Shown: one piece after another, positions 22,848 to 32,564 of the stretch
Numbering within the stretch: position 1 is the first letter of the stretch
Layout: the number at the start of each line of letters is the position of its first letter
Origin: Macrotis lagotis
Lineage: Eukaryota; Chordata; Mammalia; Peramelemorphia; Peramelidae
Reading direction: 5' to 3'
DNA length: 64,000 nucleotides
Assembly: GCF_037893015.1 (NCBI RefSeq)
Contig: NC_133658.1
Location: forward strand, 425,535,890 to 425,599,889
The notes under the pieces: model-generated
What the model saw: the letters and a program-made list of their open reading frames with translations, nothing else
Told to the model about the DNA's origin: nothing
Database searches by the model: none
Made by a program: the position numbers and the translations under genes

Positions 22848-22965
22848 TTATCTCCATTTTTACAGTGGAAGAGTCATGCTCAGAATCACACAACCAGTAA
22901 ATACCCAAGTTAGATTTGAACCCAGCTTTTCTTGACTTCAGATTTAGCATTCTATACTAGTACTC
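22848..22965 (-). repeat. MIR fragment
   Basis: Complement MIR text: tttttacagtggaagagtca, cagaatcacacaaccagtaa, gatttgaacccagcttttct. Confidence 0.6.
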
Positions 22966-23399
22966 ATGGTCTCTTGACTGCAAGGGAAAGGGCTATTAGT
23001 CACATTTTTCCAGTTCTGTACTCAAATGTCAGAGACACCACGGGAGCTCAATAAATATTTTTTGTGAAGGAAATAATAGTCAAAAGGAGAATAATGATGA
23101 AGATTCAGGACTGTAAAGAGACAGACAAGCAAGATAACAGATGAAGTTCCAGGGTATGATAAAAGGAGAAGTTGAATCATGAAACCCCAGAACCTGAAGT
23201 GAAAGAGAAAGGAAAAGGGATGGATGGGGTGAATGAAAGGTCATAGAATCAAAAGCTGGAAGGGGACCTTCTTTATTTTCTAATTGATAAGGAATAGATA
23301 TTTGGTAAGGAATAATCATAATTACCTGCTTTGTCCTACCGATCTGTACCAGTATTGATGATAGCAAAACCTTTGGCCAAGAAAAGGAAAGAATAAATA

Positions 23400-23561
23400 A
23401 CAATCTTTTTCCCCCCCATGTTTTTGTAAGGTAAACGAGGTTAAGTGGCTTGCCCAAGGCCACACAGCTAGGTAATTATTAAGTGTCTGAGGCCGGATTT
23501 GAACTCAGGTACTCCTGACTCCAGGGCGGGTGCTCTGTCCACTGCGCCACCTAGCTGCCCC
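23400..23561 (-). repeat. WSINE1 SINE with 16-bp TSD
   Basis: Complement copy ending ccacctagctgcccc; perfect flanks aaggaaagaataaata at 23384-23399 and 23562-23577. It sits only about 250 bp outside the CpG island. Confidence 0.94.
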
Positions 23562-23980
23562 AAGGAAAGAATAAATAGATCAAAAAGATGGGAGCGGGAG
23601 AAGAAGGGAGAGGAATGAAAGAAAGGAAAGGGGAGGGGGCAGGAAAGGGGAAGAGATGATTATTAACTTAGAGCTGAAAAGTACCATGGCAGATCACCTA
23701 GTGCGATACCCTAAGTTTTGTGGATGAGATCACGGGCTAGGAACTGGCAAAGCCAATGCTCGCACCCGGGTCCTCTGCATCACGCTACAAAGATGATGAA
23801 ATCCTAGGGTGTGGACAGGAGGCGTTGCCGTGGGACCCGGACAGCTGTGGTCCACCAGCGCCGTTCCATCGTCAGTGCATCAGATGAGGACTAAGAGGCG
23901 CCGGAGGCGAGAGGGAGGAAGGGGATGAGGCCGCCCCGCCGGGGCTGCAGCTCGAGACAGCAGGAGGACTCGGCGGCTCC

Positions 23981-24010
23981 TCGGGGCTCCTCGGGGCTCC
24001 TCGGGGCTCC
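23981..24010. repeat. Three perfect 10-bp tandem copies in CpG island
   Basis: The unit tcggggctcc is repeated three times and runs into an inverted repeat, cctcgggg/ccccgagg, with a 2-base spacer, so the RNA or single strand could form a tight hairpin. On the minus strand this lies just downstream of WARS1 exon 1. Confidence 0.9.
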
Positions 24011-24144
24011 CCGAGGCGCCGGCTGGACGGTCCCCTCCCCTTTCTCCCCCCGGGGCTCTAGCGGGGCAGCCTTGTAGGGAAGATCCCGGCCGCGCTCGGC
24101 TCTATTCAGGCCCGGCCTCCCCGCGCCCTCCAAGCCCGACTCAC

Positions 24145-24260
24145 TCAGTCCCTGCCGGCTCGTGGTCCCGGCGCCGTAGCGGCTGCCACCGGCCTCAGTG
24201 ACAGCGGAGCCGGCCGTGCGGCGGCGCTGCGGTCCGGCCAGAAACACTTCCGGGGCTATT
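24145..24260 (-). other. WARS1: WARS1 non-coding exon 1 (predicted)
   Basis: Predicted from position and from a strong donor on the minus strand (GACTGA/gtgagt, at 24139-24144). The 5' boundary is only approximate, placed near the ETS site. It contains no obvious start codon leading to a long frame. Other donors in the island are possible. Confidence 0.4.
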
Positions 24261-24309
24261 CGACCGGCGATTGGCTCGGCTAGCTGGGGAAGAGGCGGGG
24301 CCTAGTTGG

Positions 24310-24521
24310 CCGGAAGCCGGCTCCGGAGCCTCGGGAAAGACCCTTTCCTTCTCTTTTCCCCCCACCGCTGCTCCTACCTGGTTAGGTGGCGCCTCCGTGG
24401 AGAGCCGGAACTGGCCTTTCCAGAGTACGAGTTGTATCCGGATGCTTTGGCCCAAGGACAGGGCGCTTCCGGTCGAGTGGAGATCCGGCTCCGGGCCCGG
24501 GGGCTGAGGCCAGGGGCTCCG
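24310..24521 (+). other. WDR25: WDR25 non-coding exon 1 (predicted)
   Basis: Placed by its position in the CpG island and a good donor (ggctccg/gtgagg, gt at 24522-24523). Open frames crossing it (24306-24812, 24386-24880) run past the donor and into a MIR and are probably not translated. Start is approximate. Confidence 0.4.
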
Positions 24522-24714
24522 GTGAGGGTGAGAGACGGCGTGCAGCGCGGTCAGTGGGTTCCCTTCTCCCTTGCTTTTGGGACCCCCATTCTGGGTCCCG
24601 CCCTTGTCACTCCCACTCCAGTTTTTATTCGTTCCTCCCTTGCCACCAGGGTCCTAGCCTTGCTGCTTTCTTGGCCGCCGGGTTCCCTTCTCTCTTCTCT
24701 GACGGTTTCTACGT

Positions 24715-24865
24715 GGAGACCCCAGTTCAAATCCTCCCTCAGACTCCTAACAGCCGCATATTTCTGCACAAGGCACGGAGCCTCAGCCGGGCCTCAGTTT
24801 TCTCATCTGTAAAATGGGTGGGGGCAGCTGCCTCACAGTGTTGTTGTGAAGGCAAAATAAAAAAA
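24715..24865 (+). repeat. MIR SINE next to promoter
   Basis: Forward MIR: agttcaaatcctccctcaga, gcctcagttttctcatctgt, aaaatgggtgggggcagctg, tgttgttgtgaaggcaaaat. It lies within 200 bp of the WDR25 exon 1 donor. Confidence 0.75.
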
Positions 24866-24879
24866 AAACCACGACTATA

Positions 24880-25290
24880 AACTCTTTGCAACTCTTAAAA
24901 CTCAATATAATATTATTTCTCTTCTTCTCTGCCTTACCTAGACTCCCTCTTCTCATCCCTTTTCTACTCTCTTATTTACATTCCTTGCCTCAATTCTCAT
25001 TCCCTCTCTTTATTCCTGTTCTTTTCTCCACACTGCTGTTCCTTCTTTTTCTTTATTTTATTGCGCACATTGACTTAGTTGCAGCCCCCTAGTAGTAGCT
25101 TATTTTTGTTCCTTTTCTGTGCATTCATTTCTATCTCTTGTCTTTTCCCCATTTTCCTGGCCCTTGTCTAGATCTTGTTCATCCCCCTTTCCCTTCCTTT
25201 CCCCTTCTCATTCTTTCTCTTTTCTACCCTTCCCATAGTTTCCTCCTTCTTTTTCCTTCCCCCTTCCTTCTCTTCCCTCTTTAATGTACA
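24880..25290. repeat. Polypyrimidine (CT-rich) low-complexity tract
   Basis: About 400 bases dominated by C and T on the plus strand, without a clear repeat unit. Confidence 0.7.
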
Positions 25291-25477
25291 AATAATAGAT
25301 ACTCAATAGGTAATGGGTTGAGTCACTTAATAAGCTGAATGACCTTGAACGTGCAAAAACAGACTGACCGTAGTATCATAATTTGCTTACCTTTGTTTTA
25401 CAGACATCTCAAACTCTAAGGTCCAAAACATAATTCCTCATCTCTCCCTTCTCCCCTTCCCCAAACCTCTTTCTTGA

Positions 25478-25480
25478 ATA

Positions 25481-25527
<47 letters not shown>
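25478..25527. repeat. (TA)n microsatellite
   Basis: About 24 TA units with one CA interruption, next to the following SINE; probably grown near the SINE tail. Open frames over it are artefacts. Confidence 0.93.
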
Positions 25528-25530
<3 letters not shown>

Positions 25531-25670
25531 TTTGCAGGGCAAACAGGGTTAAGTGGCTTGCCCGAGGCCACACAGCTAGGCAATTATTATTATGTGTCTG
25601 AGCCGGATTTGAACTCAGGTCCTCCTCACTCCAGGGCCGGTGCTCTATCCACTGCACCTAGCCGCCCCCA
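25528..25670 (-). repeat. WSINE1 SINE
   Basis: Complement copy, gtttttgcagggcaaacagg to ccactgcacctagccgcccc. Confidence 0.9.
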
Positions 25671-25689
25671 GAATCTTATTATATCTTTC

Positions 25690-26640
25690 AAGACTACCAC
25701 CATTCTTCAGTGTCCCAGTTTTGTAACTTCAGTGGCATTTTTAACTCTCCCTTCTTACTCCATTTATCCGATTTATTGCTAAGTTTTGCTGTTTCTATTT
25801 TAACAGTATCTCTTAGGCCCTCATCATTGCTGTCCTGGGCTGTTGCAGTGGCTTCCTAGTCATTCTCTTTTCTTTATCTTCCCACAGTGGTTCATTGTGC
25901 ACACACTTGTCAAAGTGATTTTCCTTAAGTAGAGAAAGGATCATGGTACTCCTTAGTTCTGTAAACTCCAGTGCCTTTTTATTGCCTTCAGTAAAGTATA
26001 AAATCTGTTTGTCTTTTTTTAAAAAAGAAATTATGTTACTCCTAGGTAGTCTTTTTTTTGTAATTTTTTTTAAATTTAAGGCAATGGGTTAAGTGACTTG
26101 CCCAAGGTCACACAGTTGGGCAATTATTAAGTATTTGGGACTGGATTTGAACTCGGTCTTCCTGACTCCAGAGCCAGTGCTCTAATTCACTGCCACCTAG
26201 CTGCCCTTTGTCTTTCAAATCCCTTTACAGCTTCTTCCCAAGTTATTTTTCCAACCTCATTCCACATTATAAATCTTTCCATACTCTATCATATAGGCTC
26301 GCTAGTCTTACTGTTCCTCATGGCACTCACTGTGCCTCACATCTCCATATTACCTGTAAAGTACACCCTCACTGCCACCTCATCCAATCCTTTACTTCCT
26401 TCAGATCACCACCTTCATGAAACCTTTTCTGATCTTACTTAACTGGTAGTTTCCCTCTTTAGCTACTTTGTAATTATTCTGTATGCATATGTATCATCAT
26501 GTCATTTTTTCAGCAGACTGTAAGCTTGAGAGTAGCAGTTATTTTAGTTTTTATCTGTCTCCTCAGAGCCTACCACAGTGCCTGGCATATAGCAGTTGCT
26601 TAATAGATGTATATTATAGGATTGATTATGTACTTCCTAT
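25690..26640 (+). repeat. L2 LINE 3' region, split by a SINE
   Basis: Continuous L2-type order before and after the SINE at 26049-26205: cctcatcattgctgtcctgg, ggcttcctagtcattctctt, tcttcccaagttatttttcc, caccttcatgaaaccttttc, agcagactgtaagcttgaga, and tagcagttgcttaatagatg at the end. Confidence 0.75.
26049..26205 (-). repeat. CORE-SINE inserted in L2
   Basis: Complement copy: aaggcaatgggttaagtgac to cactgccacctagctgccc, with a T-rich run as its tail. Confidence 0.85.
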
Positions 26641-26644
26641 GGTC

Positions 26645-27435
26645 CCAGTGGACACTGTCAAAGACCATTGTAGTTCTGAGAGACTCATCTCCAGATTGTC
26701 TGCAGGAAGATATATTTTTCAACCATAGACTATCTTCTAAAATGGTTGTAATTTGTGCTGGGGAGAAATACTTACACTAGTAATAAGATGGAGTATTAAA
26801 GTATAAATAAATACTCCATTGTTGTGAGGAAAAGTGGGGAAAGCACTGTGAAGTATAATAAAGATATGAGTTATTATAGTATATCTGCCTGTTATACTAT
26901 GGGACTCAGACTGAAAACTTCTGACTCTCAGGAATCTTGTATGTTCTTTTAAAAGTCACACTTAAGTAGGTAAGCATTGTTTTTAAAAATTAATTTGTTT
27001 ATGATACTGCATTGCAGTACTGTCCTCAATGAATTTTGAAAATGTTTAAGATCAGTCACAAATTCAATTCAGGATGTTTATGATCATAGTTAAAAATCTG
27101 TAACCCTTATCATTTTCCTCTTATTACCCCTTTCTTCTTTCTTTTTCCTGCTTTAGCACTTCATTCTCTATGTTATTGAACCCTACAAATATTTCTGACA
27201 TGACTGTTACCTCATTGATTAAAAGCTATTGCTAAAGAAAACTAGATTGTAGGTTGAATCTTCTGTTAATTCTCTTTCTGCCTTGAGTCCCCACAGACTA
27301 CACCTTTAATTCTTGGCTCTCAAATGAATGGAATGGTTTATGGTGGGTCAAAGGTTTGCTTAAAGGATTGTTTTAGATAAATTAGTTTGATTTGAATTGT
27401 TGGGGGTATAGCATAAAATTTGGTAGTGTTTTATA
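26645..27435. other. WDR25: Intronic, no recognised feature
   Basis: AT-rich sequence; no clear repeat, coding or RNA signal seen. Confidence 0.55.
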
Positions 27436-27439
27436 GAGT

Positions 27440-27965
27440 GAGACTCAAGTTTTTAGGAACATTCCTCTCTCCTATGACTTACCATATTATAGCCAAAATG
27501 ACCAAACTCCTTGCTCTGTACCTTTCACTTGATGGTCTTATCTTCTACCTCTATGCCTTTGCACAGACCTGAAATACCCTCCTCCTCCCTCCCCCCTGCC
27601 CCTTCACCTTTGAAAGACCTAGCTTCTTTTTTTCACCCCCCCCCCCCCCGCAATGTGTTATTTATTTATTTTTTCAAGTACATGCATGCTATGGTAAAGG
27701 CCTAGCTTCTTTCAAAGCTCAGTAAAAGTCCTATTTTCTATGTGAGACCTTACTTATTATCTACCTCCTTCAGTACTGCCTCTCCCTTCCCCTAAAATAA
27801 TCTCATATTTACTTTGTATATGATCTTTATGTAGATATATTGTTTCCAGTCTTAGAAGGAAAACTCTTTGTAGAAATAGGCTGTTTTGTTTCAGCCTTTA
27901 TATCTCTCAAGTACCTAAAACAGTACCAAAGACATAATTTGTGCTTCATAAGTGTTTTTTTGGTT
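27440..27965 (+). repeat. L2 LINE 3' region with small insertion
   Basis: L2 order: gaccaaactccttgctctgt, tatgcctttgcacagacctg, ctttcaaagctcagtaaaag, ccttcagtactgcctctcc, acctaaaacagtaccaaaga. Interrupted at 27636-27702. Confidence 0.7.
27636..27702 (-). repeat. Tiny L1-tail insertion
   Basis: A C run plus tttatttattttttcaagta and catgcatgctatgg, matching the complement of the L1 3' end seen at 34280-34325 and 47470-47540. It is bordered by near-identical copies of agacctagcttcttt (about 27617-27631) and aggcctagcttcttt (27699-27713). Confidence 0.55.
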
Positions 27966-28194
27966 TGTTGATTGACTTAAGGGGACAAGAAAAACTCATT
28001 ACTGGAAGGTGGCCACCAGCTGGTGATTTTTTTTTTTTTGTCCTTAGCAGTTTGCAAAGGCCATCTCCCAAGGTGTGGAGAGGTTGGGAAACTTTGTTGG
28101 AGGAAGATTCCAAGTCACTGAAATCATGGATCCTTCAAATATTGAAATAAAATATAATTTATTATTTGATTTAACTAATATTAAACCATCTTTG

Positions 28195-28305
28195 CATTCC
28201 TATTAGACTGTAAACCCATGAGGTCAGGGATTATGACTTGACTAAACTTTGTATCTTACCCAGTGCCATGTTTTGCATGCAGTAGGTGATTAATAAATAT
28301 TTGGA
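28195..28305 (+). repeat. L2 LINE 3' end
   Basis: tagactgtaaacccatgagg, tcagggattatgacttgact, gcagtaggtgattaataaat: the last part of L2. Confidence 0.7.
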
Positions 28306-28384
28306 GTTTTTCAGTGCTACAAAAACTTTATTTTTTAAATACTAGTTTAACATAGTAATAAGAAGAACACATAGTAGGGGTTGC

Positions 28385-28480
28385 AAAGACCATTACATTT
28401 ATTATCTCACATGGTCCTTTTACCAACTCTGAAGAAGGTGCTATTATTCTCCCCATTTTACAGATGAGTAAACTGCATAC
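28385..28480 (-). repeat. MIR fragment
   Basis: Complement MIR: tattatctcacatggtcctt, attattctccccattttaca, gatgagtaaactgcata. Confidence 0.55.
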
Positions 28481-28554
28481 TGACTATTGTAAAGTAATAA
28501 AATTTAATACATTTATCTTGCTATGAGCTTTTGAGTTTCTTCCTTTAAACTACC

Positions 28555-28714
28555 TTGTTTTTTTTTTTTAAGGTTTTTGCAAGGCACATGGGGTTAAGTG
28601 GCTTGCCCAAGGCCACACAGCTAGGTAATTATTAAGTGTCTGAGACCAGATTTGAACCCAGGTACTCCTGACTCCAGGGCCGGTGCTTTATCCACTACAC
28701 CACCTAGCCGCTCC
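28555..28714 (-). repeat. WSINE1 SINE with TSD
   Basis: Complement copy ending ccacctagccgctcc; flanks aaactacc at 28547-28554 and 28715-28722. Confidence 0.92.
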
Positions 28715-28824
28715 AAACTACCACCCTTTAATAAATATTTATAGCTATTAAATAGAAATAATCTCTGTATATTTCTCATAGCATTTTGCTTGGACCACCT
28801 CTTTTTCACTTATTTATTTTCTTT

Positions 28825-28945
28825 ACTAGATTCAGAGTACCTTGAGGTCAAAGATTGTCATACTTGCTCACTGTATCCCCAATTTACCAGAGGGCTTTGT
28901 CTATATAGTAGACATTTAACAAATGTTGATTGGGTTTGAATTAGT
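28825..28945 (+). repeat. L2 LINE 3' end fragment
   Basis: taccttgaggtcaaagattg is followed by cactgtatccccaatttacc and tagacatttaacaaatgttg. Confidence 0.6.
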
Positions 28946-29221
28946 TCAGATAATATCGACATGGCAAGATATTTAGAAGATTAACAGACAATTGAGTAAT
29001 ATGCAGCAAAAAGGCACATATTAACATTGAAAAAAGCTATAAGTAAGGAAAATTATAGTGTATTAATGGTGTGAGCTATTATGGAAGTTTTATATGAAGA
29101 TATGAAAAATTCTTGAAAATTACCACTTTTGTCAATAAATGAGGGTAAAATTAATGGAGGAATTAGAATTTAGAGGAGGTTTTTAATAAAAGGACTCCAA
29201 ATTGATAAAGAGTACATTAAG

Positions 29222-29309
29222 ATCCAGACTCAGACACTTAATAATTACCTAGCTCTGTGGCCTTGGGCAAACCGCTTAACCCCATTGCCTTGCAAAAACT
29301 TAAAAAAAA
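29222..29309 (+). repeat. 5'-truncated WSINE1 SINE with TSD
   Basis: Only the CORE and tail are present (atccagactcagacacttaa to the A-rich tail); the tRNA-like head with A and B boxes is missing. Flanks tacattaag at 29213-29221 and 29310-29318 show it inserted in this truncated form. Confidence 0.88.
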
Positions 29310-29318
29310 TACATTAAG

Positions 29319-30245
29319 GTAATATTTATTAAAATTTTCCTGTATACAGAATACTGTATTAGGCTTGAGGAGAGATACACATTTTAGATAAGATTTATTC
29401 CCTGCTCTCTAGGAGCTTAGAATCTGGTGAAAGGGTAATACCAGAGAATTAATTAGATCTGCTCCAGTCCATGTTGGTATTTTCTTACATTGGTACAAAT
29501 TGTAAACTTAGCTATGCCTTTTTATCCTGTAAAATTCTTGTCTGTGTGTTTCTTTATTTTTTTTGTTTGTTTTTTTTGTGAGGCAATGGGATTAAGTGAT
29601 CACACAGCTAGTAAGTATCAAGTGTCTGCATATTGCACATCCTGACTCCAGGGCTGCTGCTGTATCCATTGCATCATCTAGCTGCCCATTTCTTTATTTT
29701 TTGAACTTGACATTTTTTTATGTTTTCTCATAGTTTTGCAGAGAATTTTCTTGTGTTCTGTAGGTCCTCTCACTTTATTTTTATTTCTTGTGTCCCAGTG
29801 GATCTCTTAGACTCTGCTTTGGATAACTCATACATTTCCTCAGTGCCATCTAATCCTTATTCTACTTTTTTGTGTGAAGGTTATCATGGGTGCTGTGCTG
29901 TAGCATCCATGTTTCCAACATAGGTTACTTTGATTCCATTTTTTGATTTCTTTTTTGCTACTCTACCACTTTTATTACAGAAATGGAAGGGGCTACCCAG
30001 CTCTGAGGGTTTTTATAGTTTCCTTTACTTCATAGTTTGTCATGGTCAAATCTTTTGTCACTTATTGGTAAATTAATGAGTTTCCCCCTGTGCTTGGCTA
30101 AGTTGGCCCTTAGACTATGGATTCAAAAGCCTCTCCAGTTTGGCATAACCTTCCTCCATTGGTAAAACTTTAGTTTGAGAATTGAAAATCACTTTCATAC
30201 TATGAGATGAAGCTTCTGTGTGGATTTTTGTGGAGAATTTGACTC
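29319..30245. other. WDR25: Intronic, mostly unrecognised
   Basis: Apart from an old repeat phrase at 29395-29440 (ccctgctctctaggagctta) and the SINE at 29563-29688, nothing recognisable is visible. Confidence 0.5.
29563..29688 (-). repeat. Old CORE-SINE
   Basis: Complement copy, internally shortened: gtgaggcaatgggattaagt to catcatctagctgccc; flanks resemble tttctttatttttt on both sides. Confidence 0.75.
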
Positions 30246-30249
30246 AATT

Positions 30250-30390
30250 TACTAAAATACAGAGACAATTTAGTGACTTAGTGGATAGAATTCTGGGCCA
30301 AAATTAGGATGACCTGAATTGAAATTTGATCTCAGACACTTAGCTGACTTTGTGTCCTTGCAAATAAATCATTTAATCTCTGTTTGCCTA
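30250..30390 (+). repeat. CORE-SINE, forward
   Basis: Diverged forward copy: gtgacttagtggatagaatt, tgaattgaaatttgatctca, gacacttagctgactttgtg. Confidence 0.6.
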
Positions 30391-30392
30391 AG

Positions 30393-30632
30393 AGGCAACT
30401 TGATTCAGTGGATAAGACTGGGCTTGTATTCAGGAAGATCTGAATTCACATCTTCCTGCAAACATTTACTGACTTTGTGACCAAGAGCAAATACTCAAAT
30501 TTGTTTTCCTTAATTCACTGGAGAAAGAAATGGTAAATCACTCCAATATCTTTCCAAGAAAACCTCATTCACCTTATGGTCCATGGGATCATGAAGAATC
30601 AGATATGACTGAACAATCACTAACAGATAAGA
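30393..30632 (+). repeat. CORE-SINE with RTE-type tail, forward
   Basis: aggcaacttgattcagtgga, ggaagatctgaattcacatc, then the RTE-like tail ccatgggatcatgaagaatc, agatatgactgaacaatcac. Same family as the complement copies at 2214 and 56640. Confidence 0.7.
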
Positions 30633-30649
30633 GGTATCATCTAAGTGGT

Positions 30650-32400
30650 ATATGAGATTGGGATGGGAGACAAGATGATTTCTAAGTTAAGCATCTGTCA
30701 TTTGAGCCAGGCTTTAAAGCATGGGGAGAATTTCACCATGTAGAAATAAAAAGTAGGGCCTTATAGACTTAGGGAATATTATGAGCAAAGCTACAGAAAG
30801 TGGAAAAGGATAGGATGAATATGAGGATGTGTAGAATGTAGAGTATGTTGAGGTGATTGGTATAAGACTGGAAGTGGAAGATGATACAAGATCCTTGATT
30901 CTTGATGCCAAGAATGACAGACAGAGACCTTTGAATTTTACCCAGTTGTAAGTAGGGAACTCTTGAAAGGTTTTTGGCAAGAGCAGTGACTTCAGTAGAT
31001 GGAAGTATAAGGAAGACAAATTTAGTAGAAATTTGTGAGATGGATTGAAGAGAAAAGAAAGTTAGTAGACTAATATATTAGACTTGGCAGGTGATAATGA
31101 AAACTTAAATTAGGGGAATGCTGCAAAGAATAAAGAGGAAGGAATGACTCCCAAAAGATAATCTTGAAATGTCCTTAATAAAATGTAGTAATTGTATATA
31201 AATTAAGGAAGAGGGAAGATTTAAAGGTAATACCAATGTTTTGTACATCCTATCTTCAGAAATAGAGGAGTAAAAAGGAGATCCAGATTTAAGGGAGTAA
31301 AGTAATAAAAAAAATAATAAAATTAAAAAAAAAGATAAAATAAAAGATAGTAATCATCAAAACTGGACAAGTAGAGTTTCAGTCTGAGTGGGACATCCAT
31401 ATGGAGATGTTCTATGAGTCATTAGAAATACAATTCTGCAGCTCTGAAGAGAGGTCTCGACTGGAGATACAGTTTGGAAATTATTTGTATAAATCATAGT
31501 TGACACTGACAGTAAATGAAATGACATAGAAGAGGGTTAAGGGTATGATCTTAGGCTACACATACAATTGGTAGACAAGCAAAGAAAGGAACTGAAGAAA
31601 GGAAACTAAATCTTCAGATAGAGACCGTGGAGACTAAGGAGGATGATGTTAGAAAAAAAGAAAAAAACTGTTGGACTTGGTATTAAGAGGACAGGGAGCA
31701 GACTTATAGCAGGAAACTAAATTGTAAAGATTGGAGGAGACATTGTTGATGACTTTGAGGTATAGGGTATGGATTAGTCAAGATGTTTAATAGGGAAAGA
31801 GGGAGAAAATGGTAACTACATGAAGGACCAGGGAAAACTCTTGGAAAGTGGAGTTAGCCAAACATGTTTGTCAGTACATGAGAAGGAGTCATTTGAAAAG
31901 GGGAAATTGAAGTTATTGGAGAGGAATTGTTGGAATTTGGTCTTGGAGTGACTGTAGAAGATGACACTGAGGACATAGAGAGGGATTAGGTTTAGGAAGG
32001 CTATAACCTTTTCCTCTGAGATAAAAGGAAAGGAAGAGATAAAGAATGTTACATCTATATTCTGAATAGAAGATGGCAACTGAAGAAGTTTCCATTGGAT
32101 AATCTTTATTTTGGTGACAGTTTGTCTACATTAAGTGTGGTTGGAGACTTGAGAAGAAAAAGTATGGAAATCATTATGGGGAATGAAATAAGGGAATCAA
32201 ATGCAGAATAGTATTGCTTAACCACAATGAAAACCATTATAAGCTTATAGCAGATGAAATCACCTTAATTTTTAAGACTTTCTATACTAGGTTGGTCAGG
32301 AACCTTGGTAGTGGCTGATGGGATGAGAAGACAATGCAAGTCAAGACTGAATTTGGAGGCAAGTGATGCTGTTGGGAAGATAGGCTAGAGAAATTAAGAG
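30650..32400 (-). repeat. L2/CR1-clade LINE, ORF and 3' part
   Basis: Long purine-rich plus-strand text is the complement of an L2/CR1-clade LINE: gtttcagtctgagtgggaca, tccatatggagatgttctat, gagaggtctcgactggagat, acagtttggaaattatttgt. This corresponds to the region after the polymerase YADD box. Heavily decayed, with many stops. Confidence 0.65.
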
Positions 32401-32434
32401 AGATAAAATTTGGGGGAGCAGCCACCTTGCCAAG

Positions 32435-32560
32435 CTTCATTTAAAGGCCAAAGACCTGAGTCAAATCCTGTTTTTTATCCTTAGTAGCTGTGTAAACATG
32501 AGCAAGTTGTTACTTCTTTAATCAACTTCCTCATCTGATTCTCTGAGAAGATCATCTACA
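32435..32560 (+). repeat. MIR fragment
   Basis: Forward MIR: acctgagtcaaatcctgttt, cttagtagctgtgtaaacat, gagcaagttgttacttcttt. Confidence 0.55.
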
Positions 32561-32564
32561 CCAA

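Larger units (their letters stand above)
10763..24144 (-). other. WARS1: WARS1 intron 1 (5' UTR intron)
   Basis: A 13.4-kb intron separating the promoter-proximal non-coding exon from the ATG exon. It is filled with SINE, L2, MIR and L1 pieces. Alternative first exons, as known for human WARS1, could lie here but I cannot identify one by sequence. Confidence 0.7.
23820..24560. promoter_or_regulatory. CpG-island bidirectional promoter, WARS1/WDR25
   Basis: The only GC- and CpG-rich stretch in the window, placed between the divergent 5' ends of WARS1 (minus) and WDR25 (plus). The likely core, 24240-24320, has an ETS-type site (cacttccgg, 24245-24253), an inverted CCAAT box (attgg, 24270-24274), a GC box (gaggcggggc, 24292-24301) and a second ggaag motif near 24312; there is no TATA box. 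This is the usual design of housekeeping bidirectional promoters. The two genes are known to be divergent neighbours in human. Exact transcription starts are not visible. No clear interferon (ISRE/GAS) element, such as drives human WARS1 induction, was found by eye. Confidence 0.85.

Noticed and set aside
24306-24880. Two 164-168 codon plus-strand frames and a 118-codon minus-strand frame in the CpG island
   Set aside because: GC-rich DNA has few stops. The frames cross the predicted donor, and the plus ones end in a MIR. No family resemblance.
25409-25782. Open frames with Ile-Tyr repeats
   Set aside because: Translation of a TA microsatellite and adjacent SINE.
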